A stretch of 49,572 bases of DNA from contig JAFWVC010000119.1 in NCBI GenBank assembly GCA_017518415.1, positions 1-49,572 of the forward strand. The letters run 5' to 3'. How positions within the stretch are numbered: the stretch's first letter is position 1; each line of letters opens with the position of its first letter. A program made the position numbers and the translations under genes. Shown piece after piece: positions 40,088 to 48,144 of this stretch. The notes beneath the pieces were generated by a model. The model saw nothing but the letters and a program-made list of their open reading frames with translations. It was not told the origin of the DNA and did no database searches. The stretch is from Clostridia bacterium (GTDB lineage Bacteria; Bacillota; Clostridia; Oscillospirales; Acutalibacteraceae).

Positions 40088-41068
40088 TTACCATTGGGCG
40101 TCCAGCATGATCTGCCGGATATCCCTGCCGAAAAACAGCAGCGGCACGTACAGCCCCGTCAGCCGGGAGGCCAACTGTTCGCCGTACCGCTCCAGCAGTT
40201 CGGAATGGGACAGGTTGGTGCTGATGATGCAGGGCTTGCCTTCCAGCGCCCGGGTATTGACGATCTGATACAGGCAGGAAATATAAAAGGGCGAGGTAAA
40301 CTCGGTGCCCAGGTCGTCGATGATCAGCAGGTCGCAGTCTGTCAACGGCTGCATGCTGTCCTCGTCGCTGCGGCCGAAGTGTTCCTTCTCCAACCGGGAC
40401 AGCAGCTGCTGCACCGGCGCGTAGATGACGGAGAACCCCCGCCGGATGACCTCCCTGGCAATGGCCAGGGACAAAAACGTTTTGCCGGTGCCGGTATATC
40501 CGCACAACAGCAGGTTGGGGGAGGAGGCGTCAAACTCTTCGGCATAGGTGCGGCAGTAGTCGATGACGCTGTGCATCCGCTCCCGCGGGATGATGCCGGA
40601 GGCGTCGGGCGTGTCCGGATAATAGTCCTCCCGTACGTCGGCAAAATCCGTCAGTTTCATCTTGCCCTGCAGACAGATCTGTTCGCAGGCCAGCGCCTGC
40701 ATCAGTTCGGTCATGCAGGTGCATAGCCCGCCCGGCAGATGCCCTGTGTCCCGGCAGCGGGGGCAGGTGTACTGCGGCTCAAAATTGTCGGCCTGCTCTC
40801 CTTCACGGTGCAGCAGGTCGGTGATCTTTTGCTGTAAAGCCAGACTCTTGTCGCGTTGGGCGGCAATGCGCTCCGGCACCTGCGTGCCCTCCATAAAAAT
40901 ACGGGCCACGGCAACGGAGGTGGCAGCCAGCTGCCGTTCCAGTTCGGCCAGTTCGGGGCGGCGCCGGGCGATGCGCTCGTGCAGGGCGGCGGCGTTCTGT
41001 TCGGCCCTTTGCCGCCGGGCGGCCAGGATGCGCTGCGCCTGCTGATAGATCTCGCGGGAATAGCCCAT
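40088..41068 (-). CDS. dnaI: Helicase loader, DnaI/DnaC-like ATPase
   Basis: About 326-residue AAA+ protein that loads the replicative helicase at origins and restarted forks. The N-terminal helical region is followed by a zinc-binding CPRCRDTGHLPGGLCTC near residues 107-123, as in Firmicute DnaI/DnaC. Walker A is GYTGTGKT near 191 and Walker B is LLIIDDLGTEF near 250, with a sensor and arginine finger in the last third. A GTG at 41077 overlapping the dnaD stop (GTGA) is an alternative start, but the ATG at 41068 has better spacing to AAAGG and begins MGYSREIYQQA, as in related proteins. Confidence 0.92.
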   Translation of the reverse strand: MGYSREIYQQAQRILAARRQRAEQNAAALHERIARRRPELAELERQLAATSVAVARIFMEGTQVPERIAAQRDKSLALQQKITDLLHREGEQADNFEPQYTCPRCRDTGHLPGGLCTCMTELMQALACEQICLQGKMKLTDFADVREDYYPDTPDASGIIPRERMHSVIDYCRTYAEEFDASSPNLLLCGYTGTGKTFLSLAIAREVIRRGFSVIYAPVQQLLSRLEKEHFGRSDEDSMQPLTDCDLLIIDDLGTEFTSPFYISCLYQIVNTRALEGKPCIISTNLSHSELLERYGEQLASRLTGLYVPLLFFGRDIRQIMLDAQW

Positions 41069-41073
41069 GCGGT

Positions 41074-42060
41074 TCACGCCTTTCTCTTTTTATATACCGG
41101 TACGCGTTTGAGCAGGGTTTGCTCGTATTGGTCCAGATTCATCGATGAACCGCGGCCGGACGGCTTCTTTTTACCGGCGGCCGGCACGTCGGATATCTGT
41201 GCGGGGTCGGTGATCCCGTCCGCATGCCAGTGTTCCAACGCCTTGTGCATATAGCCGAAGTGGCACTTGCCGGTTTTTTCTATGGATTGCCGGTGCGCCA
41301 GAAGAATCAGTTCTTCGCTCATCTTCCATTCGTCCAGCCATACCGTGGCCTGTGCCGCCTGTGCCGCCGTCGGCGAGGCCGGCAGGTTGAGCAGCTGCCG
41401 TATTTGGTCGGCATACCGGTGCAGTTTTTTCTGGCGGCACAGGTATTGCTCGGCTGCATCGACGGTCGTCAGGCCCTGATCGGCCCAGCCGAGGGCGACC
41501 TTTTCAATATAGCGCATCGACAGTTTGTCCTGTTCGGCCGCGTAGCCGGCTACCATAAGGATGACGGCCGCCGGCAGCCGGACCGTGTCGAACAGATAGG
41601 TCAGCGTTTCCATATCGCCGGGGGAGAGCGGTTTGCCCAGCCTGGCCGACATGGCGTCAAACAGATAGCCGAGCTCTCCGCATTCTTTTTGGCGGCGCAG
41701 TACCTCTTCCATTTGCGGCTTGACGGCCCGCGGTACGGCCCGCGGCGGGGCGGCAGCAGAACCTTCTTCCTCCGGTACCGCGGCGGGAAGAGCGGTGCCG
41801 GCCGGTTGTGCGGGGGCGGCGTCCGCCGGGCAGAGCACGCCGGTTTCAATCCAATACTGCAGGGCGTCGGTACAGTCGGCCGCCGGGCGGCCGATGGCGC
41901 GGGCGCAAGCCTGTGCGTCGAACACGCCGGTGCCTTCCGCCGCCAGCCAGAGCAGCACCTTCAGCTGCACCGGGCCGGCCAGGCGAATATGCTGCTGCGC
42001 GACCGAGGCCGGCAGCACGAACACCCGGTTCATTTGCTGCGGGTTCCAGGAAAACTGCAC
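41074..42060 (-). CDS. DnaD-domain primosomal protein
   Basis: 328-residue protein with an N-terminal winged-helix part (about 20-75), an Ala/Pro-rich linker, and two DnaD C-terminal (DDBH2) domains near 118-190 and 215-285. The second has YMHKALEHWHADGI, the family motif that binds single-stranded DNA. It acts with DnaI in primosome assembly, and the two genes overlap. The start is GTG at 42060 with AAGGAGGGG upstream. It is the usual clostridial DnaD/DnaB-like form fused as a two-domain protein. Confidence 0.92.
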   Translation of the reverse strand: MQFSWNPQQMNRVFVLPASVAQQHIRLAGPVQLKVLLWLAAEGTGVFDAQACARAIGRPAADCTDALQYWIETGVLCPADAAPAQPAGTALPAAVPEEEGSAAAPPRAVPRAVKPQMEEVLRRQKECGELGYLFDAMSARLGKPLSPGDMETLTYLFDTVRLPAAVILMVAGYAAEQDKLSMRYIEKVALGWADQGLTTVDAAEQYLCRQKKLHRYADQIRQLLNLPASPTAAQAAQATVWLDEWKMSEELILLAHRQSIEKTGKCHFGYMHKALEHWHADGITDPAQISDVPAAGKKKPSGRGSSMNLDQYEQTLLKRVPVYKKRKA

Positions 42061-42103
42061 CGTACACCCCTCCTTTTTTGATAAAAATCACCGTGGAATT
42101 ATC

Positions 42104-42132
42104 AGTTTAGCATATAATTGAAGATTTTTCAA
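42104..42132 (-). promoter_or_regulatory. Promoter of the dnaD-dnaI unit
   Basis: TTGAAA (42127-42132), a 17-bp spacer and TAAACT (42104-42109) with extended TGC, on the minus strand. Confidence 0.6.
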
Positions 42133-42162
42133 CATTTTTATCTTTTATCGCGGCAAAAAACA

Positions 42163-42171
42163 TGCTATAAT
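42163..42171 (+). promoter_or_regulatory. Extended -10 promoter of the ECF sigma operon
   Basis: TGCTATAAT (42163-42171) is an extended -10 box; the -35 region around 42143 is weak. It looks like a housekeeping promoter, and I do not see an ECF-type GGAAC element. Confidence 0.55.
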
Positions 42172-42248
42172 TTTTCTGCGATTTTTTTACTCTCCGTGCA
42201 ACCAAACGGCCTGCTCTCCGGTGTTGATAACAGAAAGGAGGATTTGAT

Positions 42249-42746
42249 ATGTCCGTACCTGCTCCGGCGACCCTTCCGGCCGGTTCGGCCGAGGAGGCGT
42301 ACCGCGCCTATCGGGATACGGTGCTCCGGCTGGCTTACGCCCGCACCGGCAGTAAAGAGGCGGCGGAAGACCTGCTGCAAGAGGTTTTTGTGCGTTACAT
42401 AAAAGCCTCGCCCGCTTTTTTGTGTGAGGAACATCGTAAGGCGTGGCTGCTGCGGGTGACCGTCAACTGTTCCAACAGCTTTTTGTCGTCCGCCTGGCAT
42501 CGGCGCTGCGTACCGCTTTCGGAGGAGATCCCGTCCATGAGCGGCGAGACGTCCGACGTGGCGGCGGCGGTGGCCGCCTTGCCGGTCAAATACCGTACCG
42601 TCATCCACCTTTTCTATTACGAAGGCTACTCGGTGGAGGAAATCGCCTCCATCCTGCATACCCGCACCGGCACTGTCAAATCCCATTTATACCGGGCCCG
42701 GCAGATGCTCAAAGGTCAATTGAGAGGAGAGTACAGCGATGTCTGA
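42249..42746 (+). CDS. ECF-type RNA polymerase sigma factor
   Basis: 165-residue sigma-70 family protein with regions 2 and 4 only. Region 2 covers AYRAYRDTVLRLAYARTGSK and AAEDLLQEVFVRYIK (about 17-55), and region 4 covers LPVKYRTVIHLFYYEGYSVE followed by EIASILHTRTGTVKSHLYRA (about 112-155). AAAGGAGG supports the ATG at 42249. Its last eight bases overlap the next gene, a membrane-anchored protein with a short cytoplasmic N-terminus, which is the usual place of an anti-sigma factor. Confidence 0.93.
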   Translation: MSVPAPATLPAGSAEEAYRAYRDTVLRLAYARTGSKEAAEDLLQEVFVRYIKASPAFLCEEHRKAWLLRVTVNCSNSFLSSAWHRRCVPLSEEIPSMSGETSDVAAAVAALPVKYRTVIHLFYYEGYSVEEIASILHTRTGTVKSHLYRARQMLKGQLRGEYSDV

Positions 42747-45129
42747 CTTCAAAGAATCTTACCGTCAAGCCAATCAGGCGCTCCAGGGAGACGCCGCGCT
42801 GGACGAGCGGGTGCTTTCCGCCATGAACGAGGCGGCGGCCCCGGCCCGCAAACACACCCGCATGCTGCGGCGCACGCTGGCAATCGCCGCCTGCCTGGCG
42901 CTGCTGGTAGCCACCGGCGTGCTGTTTTACACGCCGAACCGCTCGCTGCCCACCCGGAGCGTCAACGGTACCACTTATGCCGACGTGTATTCCGTCATCC
43001 GGCAGATGCGCACGGAATCCGGCAGCCTGTTCAGCCGGTTCGTTCTCGTTACGGAACGCCTGAGGGAACGGGAATTTGCAACAGACACGGCGTTGCCGGA
43101 CCAATTGGATTACAGGATCGGAGAAGACGCGGCTAAAAATCAGACAGCGGCCGAACCGTCCGGTGACCATTCCGAGACCACCCATCAGGTGGAAGGGGTG
43201 GATGAGGGGGACTTCGTCAAAACCGACGGGCGCTATATTTACAGCATCGGCAACGGGCAGCTGCGCATCCTGGCCATCGACGGCGGGAAGATCGAGCTGC
43301 AGAGCACGACTACGCTCGACGATACGTGGGCTTCGGAAATGTACGTTACCGGCGATACGCTGGTGCTGGTGGCCGCCTTCCGGGAAAACAACCGCATAAA
43401 AACCCGCATCGTACTGTACGACGTGGCCGACCGCACCGCCCCGCAAAAGCGCTCCGAGTTGACGCAGAGCGGGTATTTCATGACCAGCCGGCTGGCCGAC
43501 GGCCGGTTGGTGACCGTCAGCTATTACGACGTGCCGTGGGACGGCGTGGTCGAAACCAGCCCCGAGACCTACGTGCCGCTGCTGACCGCCGAAGGCAAAG
43601 AATCACCTGTAAAGGAAGATAACATTACACTGGCAGGCGACCCGAACGGCGTTTCCTACGTGGTGACTACCGTTGTCCGGCTGGATCAGCCGGATGAGTT
43701 CGGTGCCGTGCGCGCCGTGTTTGGCTGCGGAAATACGGTGTATATGAACCGGCAGAATCTCTACCTGGGCTGGACGTGCTGGGACGGCCGGCAGGAGAAG
43801 ACCCGTCTGTTCCGCCTGGCGGTAGGGGACGGGAGCCTCGACGTCAAGGCGGAAGGCAGCGTGCCCGGCTGGCTGCTCAACCAGTTTTCGATGGATGAGT
43901 ACGACGGCCACCTGCGCGTGGTGACCACCACGCGGGGGACGACAAAGAACGAGGGCATTTCCACTTTGGCGGACGGCAAGGTCGTCTATGAAAATGTGGT
44001 CGTCGACGACGTGCGCGAAATCATGCCCGCCTCCGAAACCGCCGCGGCCCTGTACGTGCTGGACGAAGACCTGGCCGTGACGGGCAAGATCGAGGACCTC
44101 GCCCCCGGTGAGCGGGTCTATTCCGTGCGGTTCGACGGGCAGGTCGGTTATTTTGTGACCTTCCGGGAGACCGACCCGCTGTTCAGCGCCGACCTGTCCG
44201 ACCCGGCCAACCCCCGGATCCTCGGCGAGTTGAAGATCCCCGGTTTCTCCAATTATCTGTACCCGTACGGCGAAGGGCTGCTGCTCGGCTTCGGTTTTGA
44301 AGACGGCAACGTCAAGTTGTCGATGTTTGACATCTCCGATCCCGCCAACGTCACCGAGATCGCCAAGGAACAGATCGAAGGGGCCTGGTGGAGCGCAGCG
44401 CAGTATAATCACAAGGCCATGCTGGCCGATCCCGTCAAGAACCTGATCGGTTTCGAATCGCACCGGATCGGGAAAAGCGGGACCGAAGAGTTTGCCTACC
44501 TGCTCTACTGCTTCGAGAACGGCCGGTTCGTACCTGTAAAGGAAATCAGCTTGCAGGATACGTATGTGAACGATGCGAGAGGTTTGTACGTGGGCGACTG
44601 GTTTTACCTGGCGGCCGACCGGCTGATCCTGCCGCTGTCGCTGCGGGATTTGTCCTTCGGGGAGCCGTACCGTTTCGAAGGCTATGACGATCCTTTCGTT
44701 CCGTTTACACCGACCGATCCGGACATGACGGAACTGGGCATGGATATCTGGGTAGAGGACGAGTATATCCCCGTGACCGATATTGAACTGATCCGCAAGG
44801 TGGTCGAGGTGGCATACGATATGAAGGCGCTGGATACGGCCGAACAGACGCCGGTACTCGGGAAACTGGAACTGGTTGCCCGTATCTTTTCGACGGACGG
44901 CAGCGACTCCAACGTGGTAAAGTTTGCCGTCACCGACTACGTATGGCTGACGATGTCCCTGCCGGACGGCACGGAACTCTATTACCGGCTGGATCAGACC
45001 GAAAGGGCCACCAAGATCCTGGGCTTGCTGAAAGAGATGATAGCCGGGAACAACAACCGAAAGGACCCGGCGGACGGCCCGACTGAGATGACCGATCCCC
45101 CGGCCGTTGCGGAGAACGACGGCTTCTGA
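42739..45129 (+). CDS. Membrane-anchored beta-propeller protein, probable anti-sigma factor
   Basis: 796-residue protein with a 44-residue cytoplasmic N-terminus (SDFKESYRQANQALQGDAAL...), a helix at about 45-64, and a very large extracytoplasmic part. That part contains the beta-propeller family hallmark THQVEGVDEGDFVKTDGRYI near residue 148, followed by repeated blades such as YVTGDTLVLVAA and PRILGELKIPGFSNYLYPYG. The family is described as secreted proteins with a C-terminal beta-propeller domain. Overlap of the start with the sigma gene and the topology imply that the N-terminus holds the ECF sigma while the propeller senses an external signal. The ligand is unknown. A terminator follows. 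Confidence 0.82.
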   Translation: MSDFKESYRQANQALQGDAALDERVLSAMNEAAAPARKHTRMLRRTLAIAACLALLVATGVLFYTPNRSLPTRSVNGTTYADVYSVIRQMRTESGSLFSRFVLVTERLREREFATDTALPDQLDYRIGEDAAKNQTAAEPSGDHSETTHQVEGVDEGDFVKTDGRYIYSIGNGQLRILAIDGGKIELQSTTTLDDTWASEMYVTGDTLVLVAAFRENNRIKTRIVLYDVADRTAPQKRSELTQSGYFMTSRLADGRLVTVSYYDVPWDGVVETSPETYVPLLTAEGKESPVKEDNITLAGDPNGVSYVVTTVVRLDQPDEFGAVRAVFGCGNTVYMNRQNLYLGWTCWDGRQEKTRLFRLAVGDGSLDVKAEGSVPGWLLNQFSMDEYDGHLRVVTTTRGTTKNEGISTLADGKVVYENVVVDDVREIMPASETAAALYVLDEDLAVTGKIEDLAPGERVYSVRFDGQVGYFVTFRETDPLFSADLSDPANPRILGELKIPGFSNYLYPYGEGLLLGFGFEDGNVKLSMFDISDPANVTEIAKEQIEGAWWSAAQYNHKAMLADPVKNLIGFESHRIGKSGTEEFAYLLYCFENGRFVPVKEISLQDTYVNDARGLYVGDWFYLAADRLILPLSLRDLSFGEPYRFEGYDDPFVPFTPTDPDMTELGMDIWVEDEYIPVTDIELIRKVVEVAYDMKALDTAEQTPVLGKLELVARIFSTDGSDSNVVKFAVTDYVWLTMSLPDGTELYYRLDQTERATKILGLLKEMIAGNNNRKDPADGPTEMTDPPAVAENDGF

Positions 45130-45140
45130 ACACAAAATAA

Positions 45141-45176
45141 AAAAGGGCGCGGAGTACGGCTCCGCGTCCTTTTTTC
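45141..45176. terminator. Bidirectional intrinsic terminator
   Basis: AAAAGGGCGCGGAG (45141-45154) pairs with CTCCGCGTCCTTTT (45160-45173) with one G-U pair, followed by T residues. Confidence 0.92.
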
Positions 45177-45192
45177 TATATCGTCAGAATTG

Positions 45193-45693
45193 TCAGAGCA
45201 AACGGGAAAGGATTTTGTCCGCCAGCTCGCGCGAGTAGACCAGCGCGTTCTTGGCCTGCGTGTCCGGCAGCGTCAGCACAATGGAAAGCAGATGGCCGTC
45301 GCCGCAATCGATCAGCAGCTCGCCGCCTTCCGGATCCCACCGGGCCGTGCGGCCGAGGTTCGGCGCGTCCTCCCACCCGGCGGCGATGGCAAGCAGGTCC
45401 TCCTCCGTGCCTTCCCGCAGCGCCAGGTCCAGCGTGACGGCGCCCCGTTCATCGCTCATGCGCAGCTGGGTGCCGTATTCCAGCGGGGCGTCGGCCGTCA
45501 TCGTCACGCCCAGCACCTCGGACGCCTCCGCGGCCGTCAGGTACGCGGTGATATCCGCGTCGATCAGGTTGACGGTGGTAGGGGTGACGGTCGTCTGCTG
45601 CGACTCCGGTGAAGAAGAGGGGCCGCCCGGGCCGCAGGAAACGGCGCCCGTGAGCAAAACGGCGCACAGCAAAAGCGCAGCGGCTTTTTTCAC
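45193..45693 (-). CDS. Small lipoprotein, function unknown
   Basis: 166-residue secreted lipoprotein. The signal peptide ends in the lipobox GAVSC, followed by a Gly/Ser/Pro/Thr-rich tether. The soluble part (about 45-166) contains [20 protein letters not shown] and [17 protein letters not shown], with no motif I can assign to a named family. The start is GTG, overlapping the nrdR stop (GTGA), with GAGGAG upstream. It is translationally coupled to nrdR, but a functional link is not evident. Confidence 0.78.
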   Translation of the reverse strand: MKKAAALLLCAVLLTGAVSCGPGGPSSSPESQQTTVTPTTVNLIDADITAYLTAAEASEVLGVTMTADAPLEYGTQLRMSDERGAVTLDLALREGTEEDLLAIAAGWEDAPNLGRTARWDPEGGELLIDCGDGHLLSIVLTLPDTQAKNALVYSRELADKILSRLL

Positions 45694-46157
45694 AGTGATC
45701 TCTCCTCGCTGTCGGTCAGGCGGCTGATCTCCTCGTAAAAACTGTTGATATCGGTGAACTGGCGGTACACCGAGGCAAAGCGAATATAAGCCACCTGGTC
45801 GACGTCGCGCAGCAGTTCAAGCGCGTATTCGCCGATCTTGGCGGAGGACACCTCCCGGTCGAGCGAGTTCTGGGCCCGCGCCTCGATCTGATCGACCACC
45901 TTTTCGAGCGTTTCGATGCTGACCGGCCGCTTCTGGCAGGCGCGCAGCAGACCGCTGAGCAGTTTTTCCCGGTTGAACGCCTCGCGGGATTTATCTTTTT
46001 TGACTACGATGATGGGCAGCGTTTCCACGACCTCGTACGTGGTAAAACGGCGGCCGCAAGCCAGGCATTCGCGCCGGCGGCGGATGCGGCTGTCTTCGTC
46101 GGTGGGACGTGAGTCGATAACCTTGCTTTCAGCCTGGCCGCAAAACGGACATTTCAT
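45690..46157 (-). CDS. nrdR: Transcriptional repressor NrdR
   Basis: 155-residue repressor of ribonucleotide reductase genes. The zinc ribbon has CPFCGQAES and [12 protein letters not shown] (Cys3, Cys6, Cys31, Cys34), and the ATP-cone covers about residues 47-137 ([21 protein letters not shown]). It senses ATP/dATP and binds NrdR boxes. GGAGG precedes the ATG at 46157. No ribonucleotide reductase gene lies in the window. An obvious pair of NrdR boxes was not found at its own promoter. Confidence 0.95.
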   Translation of the reverse strand: MKCPFCGQAESKVIDSRPTDEDSRIRRRRECLACGRRFTTYEVVETLPIIVVKKDKSREAFNREKLLSGLLRACQKRPVSIETLEKVVDQIEARAQNSLDREVSSAKIGEYALELLRDVDQVAYIRFASVYRQFTDINSFYEEISRLTDSEERSL

Positions 46158-46220
46158 ACAATGCCTCCCTGTGTCGTCAAATATACCGATGGGACGGCTA
46201 AAACGCCTCATCTATTATAA

Positions 46221-46250
46221 AGTATACCATAAAACAACAATAAAAAGCAA
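46221..46250 (-). promoter_or_regulatory. Promoter of the nrdR-lipoprotein unit
   Basis: TTGCTT (46245-46250), an 18-bp spacer and TATACT (46221-46226) with extended TGG, minus strand. Confidence 0.7.
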
Positions 46251-46322
46251 GTGTTTTGCCGCATATAATCGGAATATATATGGATTTTTTGTCCGCCCGA
46301 CCACAAGATACGGAAAAAAAGG

Positions 46323-46351
46323 TTGAAACGGCGCCGCTTTTGCGCTATACT
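46323..46351 (+). promoter_or_regulatory. Promoter of the ruvX operon
   Basis: TTGAAA (46323-46328), a 17-bp spacer and TATACT (46346-46351), plus strand. Confidence 0.8.
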
Positions 46352-46378
46352 GAACATAATGAAAGAGGGGGGATGCGC

Positions 46379-46834
46379 ATGAAGATCCTGGCGGTGGATC
46401 TGGGCCTGGTACGGACCGGTGTGGCCGTATGCGACGCATCGGAACTGCTGGCCTCTCCCGTAGGGACCGTCACCTGCGCCGATCCGCAGGCGCTGTGCGG
46501 TCAGGTGGCGGAGCTGGCCGGGCGGCACCGGGCACAGCAGATCGTGGTCGGTCTGCCCCGCAATATGGACGGTACCTGCGGCGAGAGCGCCGCGCGGGCC
46601 CGCGCCTTTGCCGCGCAGCTGGAGGCGGGCACCGGCCTGCCCGTGGTACTGTGGGACGAACGGCTGACCACCAAAGCCGCGGCCGGCTTCCTCAACGTGA
46701 CCGATACCAGGGGCAAAAAACGCAAAGCCGTCATCGACACATTGTCGGCGGTGCTGATACTGGAAAATTATCTGGCCTGGCGGGCGGCGCACCCCGGCGC
46801 GCCTGCGCCGCAGCCGAAGGAGGAAGAACAATGA
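46379..46834 (+). CDS. ruvX: Pre-16S rRNA nuclease / Holliday-junction resolvase-like YqgF
   Basis: 151-residue RNase H-fold nuclease. It has the first catalytic strand LAVDLGLVRTGVAVCD, VGLPRNMDG near residue 57, the WDERLTT block near 96 and a final DTLSAVLILENYL near 120. Family members mature the 5' end of 16S rRNA and were earlier proposed to resolve Holliday junctions. The ATG at 46379 is preferred to the ATG at 46373 because AGAGGGGGG is six bases upstream of it. The stop overlaps the next gene (ATGA). Confidence 0.92.
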   Translation: MKILAVDLGLVRTGVAVCDASELLASPVGTVTCADPQALCGQVAELAGRHRAQQIVVGLPRNMDGTCGESAARARAFAAQLEAGTGLPVVLWDERLTTKAAAGFLNVTDTRGKKRKAVIDTLSAVLILENYLAWRAAHPGAPAPQPKEEEQ

Positions 46835-47271
46835 CCCGTGCGGAAAAAGCCAGGCAGCTGTTTGAACAGGGGTATTCCTGCTCGCAGGCGGTGGCCGTCG
46901 CTTTTTGTGACGTTACCGGGCTGGACGCCGCGCTGGCGGCGAAGATGGCCTCTTCCTTCGGCGGCGGGATGGGCCGCCTGCGGGAAGTGTGCGGCGCCGT
47001 ATCGGGCATGTTCCTGGTGCTGGGTCTGGCGCAGGGGTACAGCGACGCGGACGACCGGGCCGGCAAAACGGCGCAATACGCCGCGGTACAGCAGTTGGCG
47101 GCGGCCTTCCGGCAGCGCAACGGTTCTATCATATGCCGGGACCTGTTGGGGTTGCCCGGCGCCCAGCCGCCGGCGCCGGAGGCGCGTACCGCCGCGTATT
47201 ATAAAAAGCGTCCGTGCGCCGATCTGGTGTATGACGCAGCCGAATTGCTCGAGCAGCAGCTCGGCCTGTGA
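46831..47271 (+). CDS. C_GCAxxG_C_C family protein
   Basis: 146-residue protein with the four cysteine features that name this family: Cys in GYSCSQAV near residue 17, the CGAVSG motif near 54, Cys in SIICRDLLG near 98 and Cys in RPCADLV near 127. It starts as a helical domain (TRAEKARQLFEQGYSCSQAV). The family is predicted to be redox-active or metal-binding; its function is unknown. It overlaps ruvX by four bases with AAGGAGGAAG as ribosome site. Confidence 0.88.
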   Translation: MTRAEKARQLFEQGYSCSQAVAVAFCDVTGLDAALAAKMASSFGGGMGRLREVCGAVSGMFLVLGLAQGYSDADDRAGKTAQYAAVQQLAAAFRQRNGSIICRDLLGLPGAQPPAPEARTAAYYKKRPCADLVYDAAELLEQQLGL

Positions 47272-47320
47272 TCTGCGGTGAAAAAAGGACGGATTTCTTC
47301 AAAAAAATGCGAAAAACCCC

Positions 47321-47349
47321 TTTACAAAAATCGAATCGTGTGGTATCTT
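47321..47349 (+). promoter_or_regulatory. Promoter of the pyrR-uraA operon
   Basis: TTTACA (47321-47326), a 17-bp spacer and TATCTT (47344-47349) with extended TGG. Confidence 0.65.
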
Positions 47350-47382
47350 GTGATAAGATAAGACCATAAAATTTTTAAGCGG

Positions 47383-47480
47383 TGCAGTGACGCCGGTAAG
47401 GTTTTATTACACAACTGCAATCCCGTCATATTTGTGTGATGAAGGGGTCCTTGCCGGTATGCGCAAGGACCTTTATTTTT
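47383..47480 (+). promoter_or_regulatory. PyrR-binding attenuator leader
   Basis: A PyrR-site-like sequence ACGCCGGTAAGGTT (47390-47403) fits the consensus ARUCCNGNGAGGYU at 11 of 14 positions. It is enclosed by TGCAGT (47383-47388) and ACTGCA (47414-47419), an anti-antiterminator hairpin. GCCGGTAAGG (47392-47401) can pair over ten positions with CCTTGCCGGT (47449-47458), forming an antiterminator. That pairing excludes the terminator stem GGTCCTTGC/GCAAGGACC (47446-47454/47463-47471), which is followed by a T-rich run. UMP-bound PyrR should favour termination. Confidence 0.8.
47446..47480 (+). terminator. Attenuator terminator before pyrR
   Basis: GGTCCTTGC pairs with GCAAGGACC around an 8-base loop, followed by TTTATTTTT. 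It lies between the promoter and pyrR and is the regulated terminator of the leader. Confidence 0.88.
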
Positions 47481-47501
47481 ATGCGTACGGAGGGGTGCGG
47501 G

Positions 47502-48038
47502 ATGCTCGTCAAAGCCGAACTGATGGACGAAACGGCGGTGCTGCGGTCCCTGGCCCGCATCACGCACGAGATCATCGAGAAGAACCGCGGGGCGGACAAC
47601 CTCTGCCTGCTGGGCATCCGGCGCCGCGGCGTGCCGATCGCCGAGCACATTGCCGCCAACATCCTCCGGTTTGAAGGCGTCGACGTGCCGGTGGGGTATA
47701 TCGATATCACCCTCTACCGGGACGACCTGAGCGAGATGACCGACCTGCCCGTCGCGGCGGAAAGCCATATTCCCTGCGACCTGAAAGGCAAAACGGTCAT
47801 CCTTACGGACGACGTGATCTACACCGGGCGCACGGTGCGCGCCGCGATCGAGGCGGTGTTTGCCAACGGCCGGCCCGGCGCCATCCGGCTGGCGGTGCTG
47901 ATCGACCGGGGGCACCGGGAGCTGCCCTTCCGGCCGGACTTTGTCGGCAAAAACATTCCCACTTCGCACAGCGAGATGGTGCAGGTCGAACTGCCGCCGT
48001 ACGACCGGGCGACCCGCGTGCTGCTGTGCGAAAAATGA
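47502..48038 (+). CDS. pyrR: Pyrimidine operon attenuator protein / uracil phosphoribosyltransferase
   Basis: 178-residue RNA-binding regulator with a type I phosphoribosyltransferase fold. The PRPP motif is VILTDDVIYTGRTVRAAI near residue 95, and LLGIRRRGVPIAEHIA near 36 is the family loop. PyrR binds the leader RNA when UMP is high and promotes termination. GGAGGGG is six bases before the ATG at 47502. An upstream in-frame ATG at 47436 would lie inside the attenuator and is rejected. The leader upstream carries the matching RNA elements. The next gene is a uracil permease. Confidence 0.96.
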   Translation: MLVKAELMDETAVLRSLARITHEIIEKNRGADNLCLLGIRRRGVPIAEHIAANILRFEGVDVPVGYIDITLYRDDLSEMTDLPVAAESHIPCDLKGKTVILTDDVIYTGRTVRAAIEAVFANGRPGAIRLAVLIDRGHRELPFRPDFVGKNIPTSHSEMVQVELPPYDRATRVLLCEK

Positions 48039-48144
48039 TACAGGGTGTTCTACCATAGGTATTTTACATATCGTGTTCACCGCCCCGGACGGGCGCTTGC
48101 CGCGCAAATCCAACCTTCGGGGAACAGAAAGGACAGGTCCACCC

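Noticed and set aside
47436..47501. Upstream in-frame ATG giving a 200-residue PyrR
   Set aside because: It lies within the attenuator hairpin and has no ribosome site; ATG 47502 has GGAGGGG at the right distance.
48081..48095. CGCCC-CGGAC-GGGCG hairpin between pyrR and uraA as a second PyrR attenuator
   Set aside because: No T-run follows, and no PyrR-site-like sequence or competing antiterminator is present.
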